A stretch of DNA of 45,671 bases from Actinomycetota bacterium (GTDB lineage: Bacteria; Actinomycetota; Thermoleophilia; Solirubrobacterales; Solirubrobacteraceae), in NCBI GenBank assembly GCA_005885515.1, contig VAWK01000021.1, positions 1,786 through 47,456 of the forward strand. The letters are read 5' to 3'. Positions 6,821-17,180 of the stretch are shown piece after piece. A program made the position numbers and the translations under genes. The notes beneath the pieces were generated by a model. It had not been told where the DNA came from. It searched no databases and saw only the letters and a program-made list of their open reading frames with translations. Each line of letters begins with the position of its first letter. Position 1 is the stretch's first letter.

Positions 6821-7768
6821 TCAGCCCCCGCCGCCGGCGATGGCCGTCAAGGCCAGCATCTCGTACGCGACGTTGGCTGCCAGCAGGGCCGTGATCTGGC
6901 CGGGAGCGTCATAAGGCGGGCTGACCTCGACGACGTCAAAGCCCACCACGCGCACACCCGCCAGCGCGCGCAGCAGGTCGATGAGCTCGCCCGAGGACAG
7001 TCCTCCCACCTCGGGCGTGCCGGTGCCCGGTGCGGCCGAGGGATCGGCGACGTCGATGTCCACGCCCACGAACACGGGCCCCGCCGCGGTGCGCTCGCGG
7101 ACGCGGGCGGCGAACGCCGAGGGCGGGCTGCGGCGCAGCTCCTCGATCGGCACCAGCTCGAGGCCGAGCGCGCGCGCCTGCTCGAGGTCCTCGGCCGCGT
7201 ACAGCGGTCCCCTGATGCCCGCGATCAGCGAGCGCCGCGGGTCGAGCAGGCCCTCCTCGACCGCGCGGCGGATGACCGTGCCGTGGAACAGCCGCTCCCC
7301 GTAGTAGTCCTCCCACGTATCGGCGTGGGCGTCCAGCAGCACCAGCGCGACCGGGCCGTGCGCGCCCGCCTGCGCGCGCAGCTCGCCGAGCGCGACCGAG
7401 TGATCGCCGCCGAGCACCAGCGGGACCGCTCCCGACGCGCACAGCGGGGCCAGCGCGGCGGCCACCTGCTCGCTCGAGCGCTGCGCGTTGCCCGGCGTGA
7501 TGGCCACGTCGCCGGCGTCGAGCACCGCGCCCGAGCCGAGCACGTCCACGCCGTGGACGGGATGCCATCCGCGCAGCAGCACGGACGCCCCGCGGATCGC
7601 CTCGGGGCCGAAGCGCGCCCCCGGGCGCCAGCTGGTCGCGGTGTCGAACGGCACCCCCACGATCGCCGCGCGGGCGCCCACGGCGTTGGCCCGCGCCAGC
7701 GCAACGTGATCGAGCCCGGCAAACGTGCGCACGCCCGTGTACCGGGGAGCCTCGCGCGCGTCGCTCAT
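6821..7768 (-). CDS. speB: Agmatinase (agmatine ureohydrolase)
   Basis: 315 residues of the ureohydrolase (arginase/agmatinase) family. It hydrolyses agmatine to putrescine and urea with a binuclear Mn2+ centre. Metal ligands are all present: H123 in GGDHS, D146/H148/D150 in DAHAD, and D237/D239 in VDIDVADPS. The TGTPEVGG loop (about 250-256) is typical of agmatinases rather than arginases. The ATG starts 10 bases after the stop of speA on the same strand, so the two form an operon giving arginine to agmatine to putrescine. Formiminoglutamase or guanidinobutyrase would be alternatives, but the decarboxylase neighbour favours agmatinase. Confidence 0.92.
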   Translation of the reverse strand: MSDAREAPRYTGVRTFAGLDHVALARANAVGARAAIVGVPFDTATSWRPGARFGPEAIRGASVLLRGWHPVHGVDVLGSGAVLDAGDVAITPGNAQRSSEQVAAALAPLCASGAVPLVLGGDHSVALGELRAQAGAHGPVALVLLDAHADTWEDYYGERLFHGTVIRRAVEEGLLDPRRSLIAGIRGPLYAAEDLEQARALGLELVPIEELRRSPPSAFAARVRERTAAGPVFVGVDIDVADPSAAPGTGTPEVGGLSSGELIDLLRALAGVRVVGFDVVEVSPPYDAPGQITALLAANVAYEMLALTAIAGGGG

Positions 7769-7778
7769 CGCCGATCGC

Positions 7779-9260
7779 TCATGCCTGCTCGGCCACCACG
7801 CGCACGCTGCGCAGCAGGCGGTCGCTCGCACCGCGCACGCTTCCGCCCTGCTCCAGGGTGTGCTGGACATAGGCCAGCGTCTCGGCCGTGAGCCGCTCGC
7901 CGGGCAGCACGTTGGGTATCCCCGGCGGGTAGGTCGCCAGCGACTCGGCGGCGATGCGACCAGCCGCGTCGGGCGCCGCAACCACCTCCTGCGCGCCGAG
8001 GAATGCCTCGCGCGGTGTGAGCGCGAGCTCTCCCCAGGGTGGCGGCGCTGCGAAGCTCGCGCGGCCCCCGTGCGGGTCAAGGCCCACGTCCGCGACCGCG
8101 GCCTGCAGCGCGCGCACGAGCCGCCGCGCCTCCGGAAGCCCGCGCTCGCCCATGCCGAACACGGCCACGATCACGTTCTGACCGTACAGCTCCATGTTGA
8201 TGTCGCCGATCTGCCGTAACCGCGGAGCCAGCTCGTAGCCGCTCGCGGCCACCCCGCGCACGTCCACCGCCAGGCGCAGCGGGTCATACGCGAACACGCC
8301 GGGCCGGCCGGCGAGGCGCTCGTCGAGCACGTCCAGTCCGTCGATCGCCCGGATCTCGGCGCGCGTTCGCGCGAGCAGGGCGATCGTGCGCCCGAGCAGC
8401 GCGCGCCCGTGCGTCGCCGCCTGGCGGCGGGCGGCGTCAAGCGAGCCCGTGAGCAGCGAGCTGGGACTGGTCGATTCGGTCAGCGTCACGGCTCGGTCGA
8501 CCGCGTCTACTTCGATGCGGGCCGGGCTCGTGGGGCCGAGGTGCAACATCGCCGACTGCGTGAGGCTGCCGACGATCTTGTGCGTGCTCGAGATCACCAG
8601 GTCCGCGCCCGCCGCCAGCGCGTGCTCGGGCAGCTCCTCGTGGAAGGCCAGGTGCGCGCCCCACGCCTCGTCGACGATCAGCGGCACGTCGTGGCGGTGG
8701 GCGACCGCGGCGAGCGCGCGCACGTCGGCGACGGCGCCGAAGTACGTCGGCGAGACCACCCACGCGCCGACCGCTGCGGGCGTCGCCGCCAGGGCCCGCT
8801 CGAGCGCATCGGCGCTCAGGCAGTGGGCGATGCCGAGCTCCGGATCGACCTCCGGCGCGGCGAAGGTCGGCCGCAGCCCCGACAGCACGAGCGCGTCGAT
8901 CGTGCTCGAGTGCACGTTGCGCTGCAGCACCACCTCGCGGCCGTGGTGGGCCAGCGCGAGCCCGGCCGCGATGTTTCCCTGCGAGGCGCCGTTGATGAGA
9001 AACCACGTGCGCTGGGCGCCCCACGCCTGCGCCGCGAGCCGCTGCGCCTGCTCGAACGGCGTGGGCGCGGGCCCGAGGTCGATCCCGTGGGTGAGCGCCG
9101 GGATGTCGAGCGCGAGCGCCGGCCCGCCGAGCGCCCTGAGCAGCTCCGCGTCGGCGCCCAGCCCGCCCTTGTGCCCGGGCACGTGCAGGCGCGCCGGATC
9201 GCGCGCAGCGTACTCGCGCAGGGCGTCGAGGTAGGGAGTCTTGTCCTGGCCGCTGCTCAC
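7779..9260 (-). CDS. speA: Arginine decarboxylase (Orn/Lys/Arg decarboxylase, fold type I)
   Basis: 493 residues, the length of Bacillus-type SpeA. PLP-dependent aminotransferase-fold enzyme with HVPGHKGG near the N-terminus, INGASQGNIAA around the cofactor phosphate site, IVDEAWGAHL (D197 binds the pyridine nitrogen) and SSTHK, where K228 should form the Schiff base. The C-terminal domain has YPPGIPNVLPGE, typical of this family. Substrate preference among Arg, Orn and Lys cannot be read safely from sequence; the adjacent agmatinase makes arginine most likely. GTG 9260 is chosen because the family starts just before the KTPYLDALREY segment; the frame is open much further upstream but that part overlaps mntR. 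It is divergent from mntR. Confidence 0.88.
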   Translation of the reverse strand: MSSGQDKTPYLDALREYAARDPARLHVPGHKGGLGADAELLRALGGPALALDIPALTHGIDLGPAPTPFEQAQRLAAQAWGAQRTWFLINGASQGNIAAGLALAHHGREVVLQRNVHSSTIDALVLSGLRPTFAAPEVDPELGIAHCLSADALERALAATPAAVGAWVVSPTYFGAVADVRALAAVAHRHDVPLIVDEAWGAHLAFHEELPEHALAAGADLVISSTHKIVGSLTQSAMLHLGPTSPARIEVDAVDRAVTLTESTSPSSLLTGSLDAARRQAATHGRALLGRTIALLARTRAEIRAIDGLDVLDERLAGRPGVFAYDPLRLAVDVRGVAASGYELAPRLRQIGDINMELYGQNVIVAVFGMGERGLPEARRLVRALQAAVADVGLDPHGGRASFAAPPPWGELALTPREAFLGAQEVVAAPDAAGRIAAESLATYPPGIPNVLPGERLTAETLAYVQHTLEQGGSVRGASDRLLRSVRVVAEQA

Positions 9261-9300
9261 GCCGCTCAGCAGGCTAGACGCCGGCGCCGGCAGGGGCCCC

Positions 9301-9335
9301 TTGAAAGAAGTTTTGGCATGCCATATCCTATTGTC
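9301..9335 (+). promoter_or_regulatory. mntR promoter with MntR-type palindromic operator
   Basis: A -35 TTGAAA (9301-9306) and a -10 TATCCT (9324-9329) are separated by exactly 17 bases. Transcription would start about 7 bases on, at or next to the ATG at 9336, so the message is probably leaderless. The spacer holds the perfect 10-bp palindrome TGGCATGCCA (9314-9323), flanked on the left by TTT. This is the position and type of site expected for autoregulation by a DtxR/MntR protein. The site also lies 54 bases upstream of the divergent speA start. Confidence 0.75.
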
Positions 9336-10018
9336 ATGACCGCCAAGGAATCGCTGCGCTCGCCCGCGGTCGAGGACTACGCCAAGGCGATCTTCTCGCT
9401 CCAGGCCCGTGCGGCGACGCCGGTCTCGACCAATGCCCTGGCCGAGCGGCTCGGCATCACCCCGGGCTCGGTGTCGGCGATGCTGAGGAAGCTCGACGAG
9501 CTCGGCCTGATCACGCACATCCCCTATCGCGGCGTGCGCCTGACCACCGCCGGGCGGCGGCTGGCGCTGGAGGTGATCCGCCATCACCGGCTGCTCGAGA
9601 GCTTCCTCGCGGAGTCGCTGGGCATGCCCTGGGATCGCGTGCATGCCGAGGCCGAGGTCCTCGAGCACGTGATCTCGGAGGATCTCGAGCAGCTGATCGC
9701 GGACAAGCTCGGCAACCCCACCGTCGATCCCCACGGGGACCCGATCCCGAGCGTGGAGTTCGTGCTCGAAGAGCACCGGACGGTGAGCCTCAACGAGTTG
9801 CCGCCGGGCGCCGCGGGGCGGTTCGTACGCGTCTCGGACTCCGATCCCGAGATGCTGCGCTACCTGGTCGAGCAGGGCATCGCGCTGGGCGACCGCTTGG
9901 AGGTCGCCGGCCGCCAGCCATTCGATGGCCCGGTGCTCGTGCGCTTTGGCGACCAGGAGCTGCCGATCGGGGGACGGCTGGCGCGCGCGATGCGCATCGA
10001 GGTAGAGGCGAGCCAGCC

Positions 10019-10022
<4 letters not shown>
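9336..10022 (+). CDS. mntR: Manganese-dependent DtxR/MntR-family regulator
   Basis: 228 residues: N-terminal winged helix (about 1-70), metal-binding dimerisation domain (about 71-140) and a C-terminal FeoA/SH3-like domain (about 150-225). Aligned by eye with DtxR, the DtxR metal ligands Met10 and Cys102 are D14 (VEDY) and E107 here, as in manganese-sensing MntR; E110-H111 and H84, E88, H103 complete the sites. Iron-sensing paralogues keep Met and Cys, so Mn2+ sensing is favoured. It overlaps mntH by 4 bases (ATGA). ATG 9336 is chosen because the promoter -10 lies 7 bases upstream; an in-frame ATG at 9318 would lie inside the operator. Confidence 0.88.
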
Positions 10023-12702
<2,680 letters not shown>

Positions 12703-12722
12703 CTAGGGCCGGCCCGGTGGAC

Positions 12723-13496
12723 CTAGGCGGGGCGAAACTCGCGCCGCCGGTCCTCGCCGTACAGCGGAATCAAATCGCCGCACATCTCCATCAAGCGTGA
12801 GACGGTGCGCGGTCCGAGAAGCTCCGACAGTTTGTCCGGCATGAGGTTGCTCGTCGCCACGATGGCGCGCTCGGCCTCGTAGCGGGCGTTGACGATCGAG
12901 TACAGCTGCTCGAGCACCCAGTCGGTGCGGTTCTCGGCTCCCAGATCGTCGAGATGCAGCAAATCGACCTCGGTCAGCCGGTCGAGCAGATCGAGCAGGC
13001 CCCTCTGCGAGTCGATCGCTTCGCGCAGCAGGTTGAGCAGCCGGGGCAGCGAGTAGATAGCGACCGAGCGGCCCGCCTGCAGCGCGGCTTTGGAGACGAG
13101 CATCGCCAGCGTCGTCTTGCCGGTGCCCACGTCGCCCAGGATCCACAGTCCCCTGCCGCGCTCGAGGTTCTCGTCGATGTTCGTTACATAGCGGCGCACC
13201 GAGGCGACCTGGTCGGGCGCGCTTCTGGCCAGGTCACTGACCGGCGGGCGATCGAAGGACACGCCCTGGTAGCGGCGCGGGATGCGCCCGGCGAGGCTGC
13301 GCGTACGCGCGCCGGCGATGCGCGCGCCGCGGCAGCGGCAGTCGCTGGCCGTGTTGGTCTGCTCGTCGATCAAAAAGCCGCTGCCGTCGCACACGCCGAG
13401 CGCGCAGCGCTGCTCGCGCTGGCGCGCCACCGGCGCCAGGAGGCTCAGATCCGCCAGCGCCTCGCCTCGATCCAGGCCATCGGCGTCGACGCTCAC
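12723..13496 (-). CDS. DnaC/DnaI-like AAA+ helicase loader
   Basis: 257 residues. The AAA+ core has Walker A GDVGTGKT (121-128), Walker B LLHLDDLG (179-186), sensor-1 ATSN (214-217) and a terminal arginine-rich segment. Before it lies a four-Cys cluster, C31, C36, C53 and C55, likely a zinc site like that of DnaI-type loaders. The family loads or remodels the replicative helicase. The strongest context evidence is translational coupling: its GTG start overlaps the dnaB stop by 4 bases (GTGA). IstB-type transposition helpers have a related ATPase core, but no transposase is present, so a DnaB partner is far more likely. Confidence 0.88.
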   Translation of the reverse strand: MSVDADGLDRGEALADLSLLAPVARQREQRCALGVCDGSGFLIDEQTNTASDCRCRGARIAGARTRSLAGRIPRRYQGVSFDRPPVSDLARSAPDQVASVRRYVTNIDENLERGRGLWILGDVGTGKTTLAMLVSKAALQAGRSVAIYSLPRLLNLLREAIDSQRGLLDLLDRLTEVDLLHLDDLGAENRTDWVLEQLYSIVNARYEAERAIVATSNLMPDKLSELLGPRTVSRLMEMCGDLIPLYGEDRRREFRPA

Positions 13497-14887
13497 TGCG
13501 TATAACGCTCGGGCGCGTAGTTCATGAACTTCGGGTACTCCGCGCGGAAGGTGAGCACCACGTCCCCGGTCGCTCCGTTGCGATGCTTGGCGATGATCAG
13601 GTCGGCCTCGCCGGGGCGCTCGGAGTTCTCCTTCTCGTAGTACTCGTCGCGGTAGAGGAACATCACCAGGTCTGCGTCCTGCTCCAGGTTGCCGCTCTCG
13701 CGCAGGTCAGACAGCATGGGCTTCTTCGGCGAGCGCTGCTCCACCGCGCGGCTCAGCTGCGAGATCGCGATCACCGGCACTTCGAGCTCGCGCGCCAGGA
13801 TCTTCAGGCCGCGGCTGAGCTCGCCGATCGCGGTCACGCGATTGTCGTAGCGGCTTTCCGTGCGCATCAGCTGCAGGTAGTCGACGATAATCAGGCCCAG
13901 TCCCTCCTCGCACTGGCCGTGCAGCCGCCGCGCCTTGGCGCGCACCTCCAGCAGGCCCACGTCGCTCGAGTCGTCCACCCACAGCTGGGCCGCCGCCAGG
14001 CGCTGGCTGGCCTTGAGGATCTTCGGCCAGCGCTGCTCGGCCACGCGTCCCTTGCGCAGCTCGTCTCCCTTGATCATCGCCTGCGAGGCGACGAACCGCT
14101 GGGCCAGCTCGCTCTCGGCCATCTCGAGCGAGAACAGCGCGACCGGCCGCGGCTGCTCCGGGTGCAGCGCGGCGTTCTCGGCCATGTTGCAGACCAGCGC
14201 GCTCTTTCCCATCGCCGGGCGCGCGGCGATGATGATCAGGTTTCCCCGCTGAAAGCCGCCGGTGATCTCGTCCAGCTTGCCGAAGCCCGACGGCGTCCCC
14301 GTCAGCGAGGTGCCTTCGCGCGACAGGGAGTGCAGCTTGTCGAGCTCGTCGTGCAGGACGTCCTCGATCGTGCGGAAGTCCTGGTGGCGATCGTCGCGGG
14401 CGACCTCGAGCATCGCCCGCTCGGCCTGCTCCACCAGCTCGCGTGGAGCTGCCTGATGGTCGAGCACGCTCTCCTGGATCTCGTACGAGGCCCGCAGCAG
14501 GCGCCGCAGCAGCGCGTTCTCGCGCACGATCTGCGCATAGCGGCGGGCGTGCCCGGCGGCGGGCACGATCCCGGTGAGCTCATCGACGCTGGCCGGGCCG
14601 CCGACCTGCTCGAGCTTGCCCATCTGGCGCAGGCGGTCGGTGACGGTCAGCACGTCCACCGGCTCGCTCTCGTGATACAGCGCGAGCATCGCCTCGTAGA
14701 TCGAGCCGTGGTGCCCGCGGTAGAAGTCCTCGGGGCGCAGCCCCTCCTCGATGACGAGCGCGTACAGCGAGCGATCCGACAGCAGGATCGCGCCCAGCAC
14801 CGACTGCTCGGCCTCGAGGTTGTGCGGCGGCGCGACCACGCCAACCGGCCCGCCCACGCCGCCGTTGGCAGTCGAGGTGGCGCTCAT
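13493..14887 (-). CDS. dnaB: Replicative DNA helicase DnaB
   Basis: 464 residues, full length and without an intein. The N-terminal helical domain (about 20-130, starting PPHNLEAEQSVLGAIL) is followed by the RecA-like motor domain: Walker A ARPAMGKS (222-229), Walker B IIVDYLQL (333-340), ISQLSRAVEQR (R-finger region) and LRESGNLEQDADLV. It unwinds the lagging strand template at the fork as a hexamer. It lies downstream of rplI with a 96-base gap, and a perfect LexA-type palindrome is in that gap (14958-14971), so it may also have its own damage-responsive promoter. Confidence 0.97.
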   Translation of the reverse strand: MSATSTANGGVGGPVGVVAPPHNLEAEQSVLGAILLSDRSLYALVIEEGLRPEDFYRGHHGSIYEAMLALYHESEPVDVLTVTDRLRQMGKLEQVGGPASVDELTGIVPAAGHARRYAQIVRENALLRRLLRASYEIQESVLDHQAAPRELVEQAERAMLEVARDDRHQDFRTIEDVLHDELDKLHSLSREGTSLTGTPSGFGKLDEITGGFQRGNLIIIAARPAMGKSALVCNMAENAALHPEQPRPVALFSLEMAESELAQRFVASQAMIKGDELRKGRVAEQRWPKILKASQRLAAAQLWVDDSSDVGLLEVRAKARRLHGQCEEGLGLIIVDYLQLMRTESRYDNRVTAIGELSRGLKILARELEVPVIAISQLSRAVEQRSPKKPMLSDLRESGNLEQDADLVMFLYRDEYYEKENSERPGEADLIIAKHRNGATGDVVLTFRAEYPKFMNYAPERYTQ

Positions 14888-14957
14888 CGGGCGAGTCTAG
14901 GCCGGCGCGCGCAGGCGCCGGAGCCGCTCTCCGCTAACTCGGGCTTATTTGTCCCCA

Positions 14958-14971
14958 CGAACACATGTTCG
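14958..14971. promoter_or_regulatory. LexA (SOS) box upstream of dnaB
   Basis: The 14-base palindrome CGAACACATGTTCG fits the Gram-positive/actinobacterial LexA consensus CGAAC-N4-GTTCG at every defined position. It lies 71-84 bases before the dnaB start. On the minus strand a weak promoter may surround it: CTGCGA, a 16-base spacer, then ACAAAT. The box would cover that spacer, a position suited to repression. The palindrome is seen directly; LexA control of dnaB is inference. Confidence 0.7.
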
Positions 14972-14983
14972 CAGGCGGGGCGG

Positions 14984-15436
14984 CTACTTCTTTGCCACCA
15001 CCATCGTCTTGACGGTGGCGGTCACGTTCTCGACCACCTCGACCACGACCATGTACGTGCCGACGTTCTTGATCGGCTCGGGCATGTGCACGTTGCGTCT
15101 CTCGATGCGCAGGCCGCGCGCTTCGCGGATCGCCGTGGCGATGTCCTGCGGGGTCACGGAGCCGAACAGGCGGCCGTCGGCGCCGGCCTGCTGGGGGATC
15201 GTGAGAACCGTCCGGTTGAGCAGCCTCACGTTCTCCTCGGCCCGTTCCACGGCGTTGCGCGCCGCGCGCTCGGCCGCCTCCTGGCGCTGCCGGACCGCCT
15301 CGATCGCTCCCTTGCTCGCGGGCTGCGCGAGCTTGCGCGGCACCAGATAGTTGCGCAGGTAGCCCTTGGAGACGTCGACCACGCTGCCGCGGGCACCGAG
15401 CTCCTCCACGTCCTGCAGGAGAATCGCCTCGGGCAT
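14984..15436 (-). CDS. rplI: 50S ribosomal protein bL9
   Basis: 150 residues, normal for bL9. The N-terminal RNA-binding domain is clear (EAILLQDVEELGARGSVVDVSKGYLRNYLVPRKLA broken over residues 3-37), with a long central helix rich in Arg/Glu/Ala and a C-terminal domain with GRLFGSVTPQDIA. It binds 23S rRNA domain V and helps maintain the reading frame. It begins 8 bases after rpsR, in the usual rpsF-ssb-rpsR-rplI order. Confidence 0.97.
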   Translation of the reverse strand: MPEAILLQDVEELGARGSVVDVSKGYLRNYLVPRKLAQPASKGAIEAVRQRQEAAERAARNAVERAEENVRLLNRTVLTIPQQAGADGRLFGSVTPQDIATAIREARGLRIERRNVHMPEPIKNVGTYMVVVEVVENVTATVKTMVVAKK

Positions 15437-15444
15437 CGCCGCGC

Positions 15445-15771
15445 CTACCGGCCGCGGTCGCGGTCGCCGCGTTCGCGGCGCGGGCTATCGTCGCGGCCGC
15501 CCTCGTTGACGTAGGGCAGCAGTGCCAGCTCGCGCGCGCGCTTGACCGCGCGCGCGATCTGCACCTGGTGGCGGCGACAGGAGCCGGTGATGCGGCGCGA
15601 GCGGATCTTGCCCTTCTCGGAGACGAACTTCCGCAGCGAGGCCACGTCCTTGTAGTCGACCTGCTCCACCTTGTCGCGGCAGTGCTGGCACGGCTTGCGG
15701 CGTCCGCTGCCGGGGCCGCCGCGCTTGTCACGCCTCCGGATGGGCTTGCCGCGAGCGCGCGCTTTGGCCAT
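15445..15771 (-). CDS. rpsR: 30S ribosomal protein bS18 (zinc-type)
   Basis: 108 residues, longer than the usual 75-90. The core has [32 protein letters not shown] and [15 protein letters not shown]. The Cys pair C28-x-x-C31 with C65 and H68 marks a C+ S18 that can hold zinc; zinc-free paralogues lack these. After residue 90 the chain continues as a charged Arg/Asp/Gly-rich tail with [10 protein letters not shown]. It pairs with S6 on the 30S platform. It is 78 bases after ssb and 8 bases before rplI. Confidence 0.96.
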   Translation of the reverse strand: MAKARARGKPIRRRDKRGGPGSGRRKPCQHCRDKVEQVDYKDVASLRKFVSEKGKIRSRRITGSCRRHQVQIARAVKRARELALLPYVNEGGRDDSPRRERGDRDRGR

Positions 15772-15849
15772 CAGCGGCCTGCCTGGCCGCCGCGGCCACG
15801 ATCGGGATGAGCAACTGAAGTGAAGGGCAACAGACCTCGCAGTGGTTGG

Positions 15850-16332
15850 CTAGAACGGAATGTCGTCGTCGCCACTTGCGGCGACCGGTGCGGGCTGGAA
15901 GTCGCCTTCGTCGATCGGCGCCTCCCCTCCCGTCGCAGCCCCGCTGCCCGCTTGGTCGCCGGCGAGCGACGCGCCGGCGACCGGCGCTTCCTCGCGCGAG
16001 CCCAGGAACTGCACCGAGTCGGCGATGATATCGGTTGCCTGGCGTTTGCTGCCGTCCTGGGCTTCCCACTCGCGCCACTCGAGCCGCCCGTCGATCGCCA
16101 CCGGCCTTCCCTTCGACAGATACCGGGCCACGTTCTCGCCCTGGGCGCCCCAAACGGTGACGTTGAAGTAGTTGGGCTTGTCCTCCCATTCGCCCGTGCT
16201 GGCGTTCTTGCGGCGGGTGTTGCAGGCGATGCGCATGCTGCACACCGACATGCCGCTCGGCAGCGAACGCAGCTCGGGGTCGGCGGTGAGGTTGCCCGTC
16301 ATTACGACCCGGTTGATGTTCGTGGCGGCCAC
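15850..16332 (-). CDS. ssb: Single-stranded DNA-binding protein
   Basis: 160 residues. The N-terminal OB-fold (about 1-110) includes INRVVMTGNLTADPELR, FNVTVWGAQGENVARYLSKG and IDGRLEWREWE. An Ala/Gly/Pro-rich linker follows, ending in the acidic tip DDDIPF that recruits repair and replication partners. It coats single-stranded DNA as a tetramer. AAAGGAAG lies 7-8 bases before the ATG. It sits between the hydroxylase gene and rpsR, in the place ssb holds in most bacteria. Confidence 0.97.
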   Translation of the reverse strand: MAATNINRVVMTGNLTADPELRSLPSGMSVCSMRIACNTRRKNASTGEWEDKPNYFNVTVWGAQGENVARYLSKGRPVAIDGRLEWREWEAQDGSKRQATDIIADSVQFLGSREEAPVAGASLAGDQAGSGAATGGEAPIDEGDFQPAPVAASGDDDIPF

Positions 16333-16454
16333 GGCTGTTCTTCCTTTCGGCTGGTTGCTCGCGCGCTGTAGCGAGGCGCGCGGTGCTCGAGTGAGAGCCT
16401 CGAGTCTAGAGATGCCCGCGGCCGCCGCCGCGGCGGGGCGCCTCCTAAAAAACG
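16333..16454 (-). promoter_or_regulatory. ssb leader with GC palindrome
   Basis: The 122 bases between the hydroxylase stop and the ssb start are unusually long for this packed block. Right after the stop codon the minus strand reads a run of six T (within 16445-16452), followed by the 12-base palindrome CCGCCGCGGCGG and, nearer ssb, two CTCGAG hexamers 7 bases apart. This may be a separate ssb promoter or leader. The pieces are seen, the function is inferred. Confidence 0.35.
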
Positions 16455-17105
16455 CTAATTGCGCTGTCCCCGGCGCCAGGAGGTGCCGAACACCTCATCC
16501 CAATATGGCGCGCTGATGCCGAAGCCGCGCGTCTCATCCTGGAAATGGTGGCGCATGTGACGCTCCCTCAGCACCCTTCCCATGCGCCCGCGCGGGCGGA
16601 AGTGGTGCAGGTAGTAGTGCGTCATGTCATACGCGAGATAGCCGGTGAAGAACCCCGCGCCGACACCGGGCCCGTAGCTTGAGCCGAAGGTCGCATACAG
16701 CAGCGCGAACAGCAGCGCGCCGAGCGGCACGCTCACCGCCGGCGGCATCACCAGCCGCAGCGGGTCGTTGGGGTGGTCGTGGTGCACACCATGGATGATC
16801 CAGTGCAGTCGCGCTCCCAGTCCCCGCTCGGGCTCGAAGTGGAACACCAGCCGGTGCAGCCAGTACTCAAACAGCGTCCACAGGGCGTAACCGCCCGCGG
16901 CCAGGCCCACCAAGACCGCCACGCTCTGCTTGGAGAGCGCCCATGCCGCCAGGGCGACGATCGCCGGCGTGAAGATGATCACCGGCACGATGGGGTGCAC
17001 GCGCGAGAGCGCGTCCAGCAGCCGCGACTCGAACATGGGCGGCGACGCGCGCAGCACGTCGCCGCGCGTCTGCGAATGCTCGCTCATCTCCTCTGCCCAG
17101 CTCAT
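16455..17105 (-). CDS. Fatty acid hydroxylase / sterol desaturase superfamily protein
   Basis: 216 residues, integral membrane, with about four hydrophobic helices. It carries the His boxes of the membrane di-iron hydroxylases: HRLVFH (HxxxxH), HWIIHGVHHDHP (HxxxH...HH), HYYLHHF and RHMRHHF. The best fit is the fatty-acid 2-hydroxylase-like branch, which adds a hydroxyl to acyl chains of membrane lipids using O2. The final part, FGISAPYWDEVFGTSWR, is typical. Its place is odd: it stands between rpsF and ssb, in one of the most conserved ribosomal operons, on the same strand, 75 bases after rpsF. The substrate is unknown. Confidence 0.85.
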   Translation of the reverse strand: MSWAEEMSEHSQTRGDVLRASPPMFESRLLDALSRVHPIVPVIIFTPAIVALAAWALSKQSVAVLVGLAAGGYALWTLFEYWLHRLVFHFEPERGLGARLHWIIHGVHHDHPNDPLRLVMPPAVSVPLGALLFALLYATFGSSYGPGVGAGFFTGYLAYDMTHYYLHHFRPRGRMGRVLRERHMRHHFQDETRGFGISAPYWDEVFGTSWRRGQRN

Positions 17106-17180
17106 GAGCCGATCTTAGTACCCTGCGAGCGCGCGGGTAAGGGCTGCAAGCGACCGCCGGCGAGGGGCCGCGGGTGCGCG

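Noticed and set aside
8409-9335. Long upstream extension of the mntR frame opposite speA
   Set aside because: It is the shadow of speA; the promoter and the conserved MntR N-terminus fix the start at 9336.
12723-13496. IstB-type transposition helper as the identity of the DnaC-like gene
   Set aside because: No IstA transposase or inverted repeats nearby; overlap with dnaB points to helicase loading.
13583-15514. Long plus-strand frame of over 600 codons opposite dnaB and rplI
   Set aside because: It mirrors dnaB and rplI codons at high GC; no domain, and it runs through two certain genes.
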